Source: SHVZ01 sp041906305 (GTDB lineage Bacteria; Pseudomonadota; Alphaproteobacteria; SHVZ01). Taken from it: a DNA stretch of 64,000 nucleotides. A model generated the notes under the pieces. The model saw only the letters and a list, made by a program, of their open reading frames with translations, made no database searches and was not told where the DNA came from. This document shows, one piece after another, positions 24,485 to 32,572 of this stretch. Each line of letters begins with the position of its first letter. Position 1 is the first letter of the stretch. The stretch is from the NCBI GenBank assembly GCA_041906305.1, contig JAYRJL010000001.1:1550001-1614000 (forward strand). The letters are read 5' to 3'. The position numbers and the translations under genes are program-made.

Positions 24485-25603
24485 TCAGCCTTCCCAGCGG
24501 TACTTCTTCAGCGTCTTCTCGTCGAGCTCGATGCCGAGGCCCGGCTTGTCCGGCACCTTGACCATGCCGTTCTTCGGCCGGATCGGATCCTTCAGGAGGT
24601 GGGTGCGGAGGGGATTGTCCATCACGTTGTATTCGAGATAGGGGCAATCGCGGAGCGTCGAGATCACGTGCAGGGTCGCGGCGACCAGGATGTCGGTCGA
24701 CCAGCAATGCGGGATCACGCGCACGCCGCGCGCCTCTGCGTGGGTGGCGATGCGCAGCGTCTCGGAGATGCCGCCGACGCGCGCCACGTCGGGCTGGATG
24801 ATCCGAAGGCCGCCGCGTTCCATCAGGTCGAGATAGGGGTAGAGCGTCGTCTCTTTCTCGCCGGTCGCGATCGGCGTCGGCGAGGCGGCGGTCAGCTTGG
24901 CCCAGCCATGCATGTCGTCGGGCGACAGCGGCTCTTCCAGGAAATAGGTGTCGTGCTCGGCGAGCGCGCGGCCCAACCAGAGGGCGTCGTCCAGGGGAAC
25001 CGGGAAGCCCATGTCGAGCATGATGTCGGGCTCGGGCCCGATCGCCTTCCGCACGTCGCCGACCAGCTTGGCGTCCGACTTGCGGTTGCCGCCGAGGCCG
25101 CCCCAGCCGAGCTTGAGCGCCTTGTAGCCGTTCTTGACGTGCTTTTCGGCCAGCTTGACCGCGCCCTTCGCCGTATCGGGCGAGAGGTCGCTGGCGTAGG
25201 CCGCGAACTCGAACTTGCGCGCGCCGCCGAGCAGGCGGTGCACCGGCTGGCCGACCGACTTGCCGAGGATGTCCCAGAGCGCCAGCTCGATGCCGCTGAT
25301 CACGTGCATGACGGCGCCGCGGCGGCCATAGGTGACGCTCTTCTTGTAGAGCTTGTCGTAGAGCCGGTTGATGTCGCGCGGGTCCTCGCCGATCAGCAGG
25401 CGCTTGATGCCGCTCGCCGAGACCGAGCACATGGGCGAGTCGAGCACCGCCTTGGAGACGACCGGATTGCTGTGGGCCTCGCCGATACCGGTGATGCCTT
25501 CGTCGGTATGGACCCGGATGATCAGGAGGTGCTGGCAGCCATCGCCGATCTCGCGGACGACGGGCAGGCGCAGCATGATGCTTTCAACGTCGGTGATCTT
25601 CAT
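24485..25603 (-). CDS. Mandelate racemase/muconate lactonizing enzyme family protein
   Basis: A 372-residue enolase-superfamily enzyme. Sites visible are IMLDMGFPVP (metal Asp), YFLEEPLSPDD, IATGEKETTLY, IQPDVARVGGI and VIPHCWSTDI (His). At the usual K-x-K base position it reads A-L-K-L-G-W, the same replacement of the second Lys as in the protein at 5884-7068, so the two belong to related subgroups. It is a probable acid-sugar or hydroxy-acid dehydratase or epimerase of unknown substrate. Transcription likely starts in the 142-base gap shared with a small divergent gene. Confidence 0.9.
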   Translation of the reverse strand: MKITDVESIMLRLPVVREIGDGCQHLLIIRVHTDEGITGIGEAHSNPVVSKAVLDSPMCSVSASGIKRLLIGEDPRDINRLYDKLYKKSVTYGRRGAVMHVISGIELALWDILGKSVGQPVHRLLGGARKFEFAAYASDLSPDTAKGAVKLAEKHVKNGYKALKLGWGGLGGNRKSDAKLVGDVRKAIGPEPDIMLDMGFPVPLDDALWLGRALAEHDTYFLEEPLSPDDMHGWAKLTAASPTPIATGEKETTLYPYLDLMERGGLRIIQPDVARVGGISETLRIATHAEARGVRVIPHCWSTDILVAATLHVISTLRDCPYLEYNVMDNPLRTHLLKDPIRPKNGMVKVPDKPGLGIELDEKTLKKYRWEG

Positions 25604-25745
25604 CTGGAGGCTCCCTGCAAGGCCGCCATCCTAGCGCCGCCGAGGGGAGTCCCGCGACCTAAGTGCTTGGCGCGAAACGCCTCATTTGCGGGCGACAGGA
25701 GCACGTCCGCCGCGTAGACTGGCGCCGCCCTTGGGGAGGGGAACA

Positions 25746-25922
25746 ATGGCGATCGAGTCCATCAGCCAGCGTCCGCTGGAGCCCGTTCAGACGCCGCCGC
25801 AGCCGACCGTTGCCGAGAAGGGCAAGGAAGAAGCCGCGCGCGCCGCGCCGCAGGAACCGCCGCCACCCCCGCCGCCGCCGGCGGAGTCGGGCCGCGGCCA
25901 GAACGTCGATATCTTCGCCTGA
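25746..25922 (+). CDS. Small proline-rich hypothetical protein
   Basis: A 58-residue protein with an excellent ribosome binding site (GGGGAGGGG) before the ATG at 25746. It is hydrophilic, with an EAARAAPQE stretch, a run of eight Pro and a conserved-looking end NVDIFA. A strong hairpin follows 24 bases later. No known domain. Small, well-expressed-looking genes of this type are often missed. Confidence 0.6.
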   Translation: MAIESISQRPLEPVQTPPQPTVAEKGKEEAARAAPQEPPPPPPPPAESGRGQNVDIFA

Positions 25923-25946
25923 CGTCCTGAAAGAGAGTTTCGAGAA

Positions 25947-25975
25947 AGCGCCCCGGAGCATCTCCGGGGCGCTTC
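25947..25975. terminator. Bidirectional rho-independent terminator
   Basis: A perfect 13-bp stem, AAGCGCCCCGGAG (25947-25959) with CTCCGGGGCGCTT (25963-25975), closes a CAT loop. It lies 24 bases after the small proline-rich gene (+) and 11 bases after the binding-protein gene (-), so it can end both transcripts. Confidence 0.85.
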
Positions 25976-25986
25976 GCATTTGAGGG

Positions 25987-27582
25987 CTATTTCTTCTTCT
26001 CGAGGTTCCACAGCACCACGCGGGTGCCGGTCAGCACGCCGGCGATGTTCTTCCGGTAGACGACCGGCTGGGTGAACTGGCCCAGCGGCACCAGCGGCAC
26101 CGACTGGTAGAAGCGGGTCTGGTAGCGGTCCGCGACCTGCTTGCCCTGCTCGGGCGAGGTGACGTTCTCGAAGTCGACGGTGCGGATCTTCTCGAGTTCC
26201 TCGTCGCAGGCCCAGCCGAACCAGTTCTTGCCGTCGCAAGGGGACGCGATGAACGAGCTCGACAGCGGCTCCATCAGGGACCCGGCGAATCCCCAGGTGT
26301 GGAAGATGTTCCACCCGCCGCGGTTCGCCTCCGGCGACTCCTTGATCGGCCGGCGCGAGATCAGCGAGGCCCAGTCGGTCGACTGCAGGTCGACGTTGAA
26401 GCCTGCTTCCTTCAGGCGATTGGCGGTGACCATCGTCATCGCGCCGATCACGGTCTGGTCGGTCGGATGCATGACGACGACGCGCTCGCCCTTGTAGCCC
26501 GACTCCTTGAGGAGCTGCTTCGCCTTGTCCATGGCGCCCGGCTTGGTCCAGTCGCCGAGGCCGGCGGTGGTCTCGTACGGGCCGCCGCAGATGAGCACCG
26601 CCCAGCACGGGCGCTGCAACGACTTGTCGCCGACGGCGGCGTCCAGGTAAGCCTGCTGGTCGACGGCGTAGAGCAGAGCCTGGCGGACCTTCGGGTTGTC
26701 GAAGGGCGGCACCAGGTGGTTGGGCCTGAGGATCATCTGGTAGCCGAGCGGATTGACCACCTGCACCACGACGTTCGGGTTCTTCCGGAGCGTCGGCAGC
26801 ATGTCGAGCAGCGGGTTCTCGAGGTAGTCGACCTCGCCGGTGCCGACCGCGTTCGCCGCCACCATCGGATCGGGCAGGATCACCCACTCGACGCCGTCGA
26901 CCTTGACCACCTTGCCGCCGGCCATGTGCTCGGCCTTCTCGGCGCGCGGCACGTAGTCGGGGTTCTTGGCGTAGACGACGCGCGATCCGGGGATCCACTC
27001 CTCGCGCACGAACTTGAACGGGCCCGAGCCGACCGCGGAGGTGATGGCGGTGTTCGGATCGGTCTTGGCGTCGACCTCGCGCATGATGAAGGGCGGGTTG
27101 ATCGGCTCGGAGAGGAATGCGATCAGCCGCGGAAACTTCTGCTTGAGCTTGATCTCGAAGGTGTCCCTGCCGGTCGCCTTGGTCTCGGCGATGCGGGAAT
27201 AGGTGTCGCGTCCGGACGGAACCTTGGCGCCCCAGCGGTCGAGCGACTTCACGGCGTCGGCCGCCGTCACCGCGGTGCCGTCGTGGAACTTGAGGCCGGC
27301 GCGCAGCTTGAAGGTGTAGGTCAGCCCGTCGGGACTGGCGTTCCAGCTCTCCAGCATCTGCGGCTGCGGCGTGTTCTTGCCGTCCGGCGCGATCAGGAAG
27401 TCATAGATCATGACGCCGTGGTTCAGCGTCGTGCCGGCGGTGGTGAAGATCGGATCGAGGACGCGAAGGTCCGCGTCGGGCACGTACTTGATGACGGTTT
27501 CCGCCGTCGCCGGTACGGAAGCGGCGGCGAGCATGGTCGCGCCCGCGAGCGCCGCCTTCAGACGGCCGAGATGTCGTGTCAT
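25987..27582 (-). CDS. ABC transporter substrate-binding protein, family 5 (peptide type), second copy
   Basis: A 531-residue periplasmic binding protein. ATG 27582 follows GGGAGAGGGAA. The signal peptide covers residues 1-28 (hydrophobic AALAGATMLAAASVPATA). The mature protein shows LTYTFKLRAGLKFHDGTAVT and AADAVKSLDRW, typical of SBP_bac_5, and WIPGSRVVYAKNPDY. It is not a close copy of the one at 606-2165. Again there is no permease or ATPase gene beside it. A bidirectional terminator lies just behind it. Confidence 0.92.
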   Translation of the reverse strand: MTRHLGRLKAALAGATMLAAASVPATAETVIKYVPDADLRVLDPIFTTAGTTLNHGVMIYDFLIAPDGKNTPQPQMLESWNASPDGLTYTFKLRAGLKFHDGTAVTAADAVKSLDRWGAKVPSGRDTYSRIAETKATGRDTFEIKLKQKFPRLIAFLSEPINPPFIMREVDAKTDPNTAITSAVGSGPFKFVREEWIPGSRVVYAKNPDYVPRAEKAEHMAGGKVVKVDGVEWVILPDPMVAANAVGTGEVDYLENPLLDMLPTLRKNPNVVVQVVNPLGYQMILRPNHLVPPFDNPKVRQALLYAVDQQAYLDAAVGDKSLQRPCWAVLICGGPYETTAGLGDWTKPGAMDKAKQLLKESGYKGERVVVMHPTDQTVIGAMTMVTANRLKEAGFNVDLQSTDWASLISRRPIKESPEANRGGWNIFHTWGFAGSLMEPLSSSFIASPCDGKNWFGWACDEELEKIRTVDFENVTSPEQGKQVADRYQTRFYQSVPLVPLGQFTQPVVYRKNIAGVLTGTRVVLWNLEKKK

Positions 27583-27725
27583 GGATTCCCTCTCCCTGCT
27601 CGGGGCCATCCCCGGGCTGGCATTGTTCGGTTCCGCGCGTTTCGTTGCAAGGAGATGCTGTTCCGACTCGCGAAATGACGGTCGGGCCCAAACCTTTCTA
27701 TCGCGGGAACGACGGACCTTGCGTG

Positions 27726-27944
27726 ATGCGTCTATCCCCGAACGCCGACATCGACCGCGACGTCTTCGAGAAGGTGCTGCGCGACCTCGCGCGCCTGGCT
27801 CCCGGCGCGCGTCGGCTGGACGTGGAAGCCGCCGTCTGGCGCTCGGTTACACGTCACACGCGCGCATTGACCGCCGCTGAAATCGCGGAGGTTACCTGGC
27901 GGATCATTCGCCGCCTCGCCGGGCCGACGAGGAACGCCGCCTAG
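27726..27944 (+). CDS. Small hypothetical protein
   Basis: About 72 residues, charged and helical (VFEKVLRDLARLAPGARRLD and AAEIAEVTWRIIRRLAG). The start is unclear: ATG 27726 is preferred, ATG 27675 gives a longer form, and neither has a good ribosome binding site. It overlaps the end of the convergent GMC gene by 4 bases. It has no recognised family. Confidence 0.42.
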   Translation: MRLSPNADIDRDVFEKVLRDLARLAPGARRLDVEAAVWRSVTRHTRALTAAEIAEVTWRIIRRLAGPTRNAA

Positions 27945-29548
27945 CCCAGGCTGGCGCGGACGAGGTCCGAGGCCTTCTCGCCGATCATGATCGCGGCGGC
28001 GTTCGTATTCCCCGAGACCAGGGTCGGCATGATCGAGGCATCGGCGACGCGCAGTCCCCGGATGCCGCGCACGCGAAGCTCGGCGTCGACGACCGCGTTG
28101 CGGTCGCCGTCGGGGCCCATCCGGCAGGTGCCGACCGGGTGGTAGATCGTCCCGCCCTTGGCACGGCAGTAGTCCAGGATCTCGTCGTCGGTCGTGACGT
28201 CGGCACCCGGCGCGTACTCCGCACCGGTGAAGGCCCGCATCGCCGGCATCTCGCCGATGCGGCGCGCGATGCGCACGCCGGCGACGATCGCGCGACGGTC
28301 GGTCTCGGCGGAGAGGTAGTTCGGCTGGATCGCCGGATGGTGGCGTGGATTGTCCGACTTGAGGCGGATCCAGCCGCGGCTCTCGGGCCGCGACTGGTTG
28401 ACGGTGTTGTTGAAGCCCGGCCAGTCGTGAATGAGGATCGAGTTGCCGTCGGGCGAGCGCTCGAAGCTGACCGGCATGAAGTGGTACTGCAGGTCGGCGG
28501 TCGCGACCTCCGGCCGGCTCTTGCAGAAGAGGCCGGCCTCGCCGGCGCCGATGGTCGCCGCGCCTGAGCGCTTGAAGAGCCACTCCATCCCGACCTTCGC
28601 CTGGCGCCAGAGGCTGTGGCGCGTCTCGTTGTGGGTGATCGGCTGGGTGCAGCGCCAGATGACGCGGATCTGGTAGTGGTCCTGAAGGTTGCCGCCGACG
28701 CCGGGCAGATCCGCCACCACGTCGATGCCGTGCTCCTTCAGGTGCTCGGCCGGCCCGATGCCGGAGAGCTGAAGCAGCTGCGGGGAATTGATCGCGCCGC
28801 CGGCGAGCACGACCTCGCGGGCGCGGACCTCCTCCGGAATGCCGTGGTGCAGATAGGCGACACCGACGGCGCGGCCGTTCTCGATCAGCACCTTCGTCGC
28901 GAGCGCGTCGGTCTCGACGTGGAGGTTCGGTCGGCGCTTCGCCGGGCGGAGATAGGCGTTCGCCGCGCTCGATCTCACGCCGTTGCGGCTGGTGAGCTGG
29001 TAGTAGCCGACGCCTTCCTGGCTTGGTCCGTTGAAGTCCCTGTTCAGCGGGTAGCCCGCCTCGACTGCGGCCTTGACGAAGGCCTCGCAGAGCGGATGCT
29101 TCATGCTCAGGTCGGAAACGCCGAGCGGCCCGCCGACGCCGTGGAGTTCGCTCGCGCCGCGCTCCTGGTTCTCGGCACGCTTGAAGTAGGGCAGCAGGTC
29201 GGCGAAGGACCAGCCGGCATTGCCCAGCTGGCGCCAGTGGTCGTAGTCCTCGGCTTGGCCGCGGATGTAGATGAGCCCGTTGATCGACGACGAGCCGCCG
29301 AGCACCTTGCCGCGCGGCCAGACGATCGAGCGGCCGTTCATGCCGGGGTCCGGCTCGGTCTCGAAGCCCCAGGAGAGCGGCGAGAGGATGTTGCGGAAGT
29401 AGCCGACAGGCAGGTGGATCCAGGGGTCGGTGTCGCGCGGGCCGGCCTCGAGCAGGACCACACGGATCTTCGGATCCTCGCTGAGCCGGCCTGCCAAGGC
29501 GCAGCCCGCCGATCCGCCGCCGACGATGACGACGTCGGCCTCGATCAT
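27941..29548 (-). CDS. GMC family FAD-dependent oxidoreductase (choline/alcohol dehydrogenase type)
   Basis: A 535-residue flavoenzyme. The dinucleotide motif VVIVGGGSAGCALAGRLSED opens the protein; GMC signature 1 is in GKVLGGSSSINGLIYIRGQA and signature 2 in VVLAGGAINSPQLLQLSGIG. The active-site His is in YHPVGTCRMG and the second polar residue in VSGNTNAAAIMIGEKASD. It oxidises an alcohol to an aldehyde. It is the last gene of a four-gene minus-strand operon in which each gene overlaps the next by 4 bases, so the enzymes probably act together. Confidence 0.93.
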   Translation of the reverse strand: MIEADVVIVGGGSAGCALAGRLSEDPKIRVVLLEAGPRDTDPWIHLPVGYFRNILSPLSWGFETEPDPGMNGRSIVWPRGKVLGGSSSINGLIYIRGQAEDYDHWRQLGNAGWSFADLLPYFKRAENQERGASELHGVGGPLGVSDLSMKHPLCEAFVKAAVEAGYPLNRDFNGPSQEGVGYYQLTSRNGVRSSAANAYLRPAKRRPNLHVETDALATKVLIENGRAVGVAYLHHGIPEEVRAREVVLAGGAINSPQLLQLSGIGPAEHLKEHGIDVVADLPGVGGNLQDHYQIRVIWRCTQPITHNETRHSLWRQAKVGMEWLFKRSGAATIGAGEAGLFCKSRPEVATADLQYHFMPVSFERSPDGNSILIHDWPGFNNTVNQSRPESRGWIRLKSDNPRHHPAIQPNYLSAETDRRAIVAGVRIARRIGEMPAMRAFTGAEYAPGADVTTDDEILDYCRAKGGTIYHPVGTCRMGPDGDRNAVVDAELRVRGIRGLRVADASIMPTLVSGNTNAAAIMIGEKASDLVRASLG

Positions 29549-29994
29549 GCGGGCCGGCGTTTCAGGATGTGGATGCAGCTCATCGTCAGCACGGTCTCGT
29601 CGGCTTGCGTCATGAAGGCATACTTGATGCGGACCGTGCCGCGGTCGGTCTTCGAGGAGGAGGGCTTGGTTTCCACCACCTCGCCCTTCACGCGCAGCGT
29701 GTCGCCGGGACGCACCGGCCTTGTCCAGCGGAGCTCGTCGAGGCCCGGCGATCCCATCGATCCGCCCTTGAGCACGCCGAGGTCGAGCACCTGGCGGAAG
29801 CCCAGCGCGAGGGTCTGGAAGCCCGACGCGATCAGCCCGCCGAACGGCCCGGCCTTCGCCGCGGTCACGTCGATGTGGAAGGGCTGCGGATCGTAGGTGA
29901 GGGCGAAATCGAGGATCATCGACTCCGTCAGCGTCACGCCGCCGGTGACGAAGGTGTCGCCGGCCTTGAAGTCCTCGAAGAAGCGGTCGGTCAC
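29545..29994 (-). CDS. MaoC family hot-dog dehydratase
   Basis: A 149-residue single-domain hot-dog protein. The GTG start at 29994 overlaps the GST stop codon (GTGA). The hydratase-2 motif is visible in DFALTYDPQPFHIDVTAAKA and GPFGGLIASGFQTLALGFR, with Asp and His of the (R)-hydratase site. It should hydrate an enoyl-CoA or a related thioester. It lies between the GST and GMC genes with 4-base overlaps on both sides. Confidence 0.9.
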   Translation of the reverse strand: MTDRFFEDFKAGDTFVTGGVTLTESMILDFALTYDPQPFHIDVTAAKAGPFGGLIASGFQTLALGFRQVLDLGVLKGGSMGSPGLDELRWTRPVRPGDTLRVKGEVVETKPSSSKTDRGTVRIKYAFMTQADETVLTMSCIHILKRRPA

Positions 29995-30617
29995 GGCCGC
30001 CCCTTGAGGGAGGTGCCGAGCTGCACGCCGGGCCGGTTGGCGATCGCCGTGAACCAGCGCTGCAGGTTGGCGAGGTCCGGGAAGGTACGGTTGAGCGCGG
30101 TCTTGAGCCGCCAGACGTTGCAGTAGAGCGCGATGTCGGCGATCGAGAAGTCGCCGGCGATCCATTCGGACTTGGCGAGCTTGCCGTCGAGACGGGTCAG
30201 CGCCGCGCGGATGCGCGCGTCGAAGTCGGCGATGACCTCGTCCGGCACCTTGCCGGGGAAGTCGTCCTGGATGTGGAAGAGGGCGTTGAAGGGCGCATAG
30301 ACGTCGGTCATCGCGGTCGCCAGCGCCTCGAACACGTGCGCGCGCGGACCGGCGCCGGCCGGCAGCAGCTTGCCGCTCTTCTCGGCGACGTAGATCAGGA
30401 TCGCGGTCGACTCGATGAGTGTCAGCGGCCCGTCGGCGACGTCGTTGTCGACGATCACCGGGATCTGTCCGGCCGGGTTCATCTTCAGGAACTTCGGCGT
30501 CTTCTGGTCGCCCTTCGAGAGGTCGATCTTGTGGATGGTGTGGCGGAGCCCGGACTCGGCGAGCGCGATCGCGCAGCGAAGCCCGTTGCTGGTTGCCGCC
30601 GTGTAAGCATCGATCAT
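29991..30617 (-). CDS. Glutathione S-transferase family protein
   Basis: A 208-residue protein with an N-terminal thioredoxin-like domain (residues 1-80; NPAGQIPVIVDND holds the cis-Pro and LIESTAILIYVAEKSG the glutathione gamma-Glu site) and an all-helical C-terminal domain (IAGDFSIADIALYCNVWRLK, the conserved N-capping box). The N-terminal catalytic residue is probably Ser or Thr in YTAATSNGLR. It resembles the YfcG/YghU-like bacterial group. It overlaps both operon neighbours by 4 bases. Confidence 0.9.
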   Translation of the reverse strand: MIDAYTAATSNGLRCAIALAESGLRHTIHKIDLSKGDQKTPKFLKMNPAGQIPVIVDNDVADGPLTLIESTAILIYVAEKSGKLLPAGAGPRAHVFEALATAMTDVYAPFNALFHIQDDFPGKVPDEVIADFDARIRAALTRLDGKLAKSEWIAGDFSIADIALYCNVWRLKTALNRTFPDLANLQRWFTAIANRPGVQLGTSLKGRP

Positions 30618-31675
30618 CGAAGCGCCTCCGCTACTGCCTTGCCGAGATCAACCGTCGTCGCCTGGCCGCCGATGTCGCGGGTGCGGGGGCCGCCGCCGCC
30701 AAGCACGTCCTCGATCGCCTTCACGATCGCGTCCGCCGCGTCCTTGTGGCCGAGATGCTCGAGCATCATCGCGCCCGACCAGATCTGGCCGATCGGGTTG
30801 GCGATGCCCTTGCCTGCGATGTCGGGCGCCGAGCCGTGCACCGGCTCGAACATCGAGGGATGCTTGCGGTCGGGATTGAGGTTCGCCGACGGTGCGATGC
30901 CGATCGAGCCCGCGACCGCCGGGCCGAGATCCGAGAGGATGTCGCCGAACAGGTTGGATCCCACGACGACGTCGAACCAATCGGGATGAAGCACGAAGTT
31001 CGCGGTCAGGATGTCGACGTGGTACTGGTCCCACTTCACGTCCGGGTAGCTCTTCGCCACTTCCTTCACGCGCTCGTCCCAGTACGGCATCGTGTGGATG
31101 ATGCCGTTCGACTTGGTCGCCGAGGTCAGGTGCTTCTTCTTGCGGGACTGGGCGAGGTCGAAGGCGTAGCGGAGCACGCGGTCGACGCCGACACGCGTGA
31201 AGGTCGACTGCTGCACCGCCATCTCGCGGTCGGTGCCCTGGAACAGACGCCCGCCGATCTCGGAGTACTCGCCCTCGTTGTTCTCGCGGACGACCCAGAA
31301 GTCGATCTCCTCCGGCTTCCGGTTGGCGAGCGGGCAGGGGATGCCCTTCATCATGCGCACCGGGCGCAGGTTGATGTACTGCTCGAACTGCCGGCGGATC
31401 GGGATCAGCAGGCCCCAGAGCGAGATGTGGTCGGGCACGCCCGGGAAGCCCACGGCGCCGAGGTAGATCGATTCCGCCTGGCGCAGCCGGTCGAGGCCGT
31501 CGTCCGGCATCATCTTCCCGGTCTTCTTGTAGGTCTCGCAGCTCCAGTCGTAGTGGTCGAACGAGAAGTCGAGGCCGTACTTGCGCGCCGCCGCGTCGAG
31601 CACGCGGAGCCCCTCGGGCATCACTTCCTTGCCGATGCCGTCGCCGGGAACGACCGCGATCCTGTGCTTAGCCAT
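30614..31675 (-). CDS. Tartrate dehydrogenase / D-malate dehydrogenase-like (isocitrate/isopropylmalate DH family)
   Basis: A 353-residue NAD-dependent beta-decarboxylating dehydrogenase. Visible are VVPGDGIGKEV, the substrate-binding Arg region LRPVRMM, the VVRENNEGEYSEIGGRLFQG block characteristic of TtuC/DmlA, the catalytic Lys in TSATKSN, metal Asp residues in FGDILSDLGPAVAGS, and EPVHGSAPDIAGKG for NAD binding. It is expected to oxidise tartrate or D-malate. It is the first gene of the four-gene minus-strand operon (then GST, MaoC, GMC). The promoter should lie in the 132-base divergent gap facing the SDR gene. Confidence 0.92.
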   Translation of the reverse strand: MAKHRIAVVPGDGIGKEVMPEGLRVLDAAARKYGLDFSFDHYDWSCETYKKTGKMMPDDGLDRLRQAESIYLGAVGFPGVPDHISLWGLLIPIRRQFEQYINLRPVRMMKGIPCPLANRKPEEIDFWVVRENNEGEYSEIGGRLFQGTDREMAVQQSTFTRVGVDRVLRYAFDLAQSRKKKHLTSATKSNGIIHTMPYWDERVKEVAKSYPDVKWDQYHVDILTANFVLHPDWFDVVVGSNLFGDILSDLGPAVAGSIGIAPSANLNPDRKHPSMFEPVHGSAPDIAGKGIANPIGQIWSGAMMLEHLGHKDAADAIVKAIEDVLGGGGPRTRDIGGQATTVDLGKAVAEALR

Positions 31676-31807
31676 GAAAGTCTCGTTTCGCTCCTGGAGG
31701 AAAGGCCTGGGCCGGGCACCCGCGGGCGGCGGATGCTGGCAGGGGAGGGCAGGCCTTTACTCTAGCGGTCGGCGGACCTCCCTCGCAATCGATCGGAAGG
31801 GGTCGTC

Positions 31808-32572
31808 ATGCTCGAGCAGTTCTCGCTCAAAGGCCGTGTGGCACTGGTGACCGGATCCTCGCAGGGTCTGGGGTGGGCGATGGCGGAGGCGCTGGCCGGG
31901 GCCGGGGCGCATGTGGTGCTGAACGCCCGCAACGCCGAGAAGTGCGCCGAGCGGAAGAAGGACCTGGAAGCCAAGGGGCAGTCGGCCTCGGTCCAGGCCT
32001 TCGACGTCACGAACCTGGACGCCATCAACAAGGCGGTCGCCGCGATCGACGCGGCGCATGGCCGGCTCGACATCCTGGTCAACAACGCCGGCATCGTGAC
32101 CCGCAACCTGCTGCACGACGTGACCGAGGAGCAGTGGTCGTCGGTGATGGATACCGACCTGACCGCCTGCTTCCGCCTGGCACGCGAGGCCTCCAAGGTG
32201 ATGGCCCGCAACAAGTGGGGCCGCATCATCAACATCTCCTCGGTCATGGGCTTGATCGCGCGGCCGTCGATCGCGCCTTACGTCGCCTCCAAAGCTGGTG
32301 TTCACGGCCTCACCCGCGCGCTCGCGGTCGAGCTGGCGTCCAAAGGGATCACCTGCAACTGCATCGGCCCGGGCTTCTATCCGGGCGCGCAGAACGAGGT
32401 CGTCCGCCGCGACAAGACCTTCTACGACTGGGTCTCGAACCGCGCGCCGATCGGCCGCTGGGGCGATCCGGCCGAGCTCGGCGGCGCCGTCGTCTATTTC
32501 GCCTCGCCCGCGTCGTCCTTCTGCACCGGTCAGGTGCTGATGGTCGATGGCGGCATGACGATCGCGCTCTGA
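31808..32572 (+). CDS. SDR family oxidoreductase (gluconate 5-dehydrogenase-like)
   Basis: A 254-residue short-chain dehydrogenase. The cofactor motif is VTGSSQGLGWAMAEALAGAG, with NNAG in DILVNNAGIVTRN, catalytic Ser in IINISSVMGL and Y-x3-K in PYVASKAGVHGL. A terminal GQVLMVDGGMTIAL is typical of classical SDRs. It looks closest to gluconate/2-deoxygluconate 5-dehydrogenases, but substrate is not certain. It overlaps the following gene by one base (TGATG) and is coupled to it. Confidence 0.92.
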   Translation: MLEQFSLKGRVALVTGSSQGLGWAMAEALAGAGAHVVLNARNAEKCAERKKDLEAKGQSASVQAFDVTNLDAINKAVAAIDAAHGRLDILVNNAGIVTRNLLHDVTEEQWSSVMDTDLTACFRLAREASKVMARNKWGRIINISSVMGLIARPSIAPYVASKAGVHGLTRALAVELASKGITCNCIGPGFYPGAQNEVVRRDKTFYDWVSNRAPIGRWGDPAELGGAVVYFASPASSFCTGQVLMVDGGMTIAL

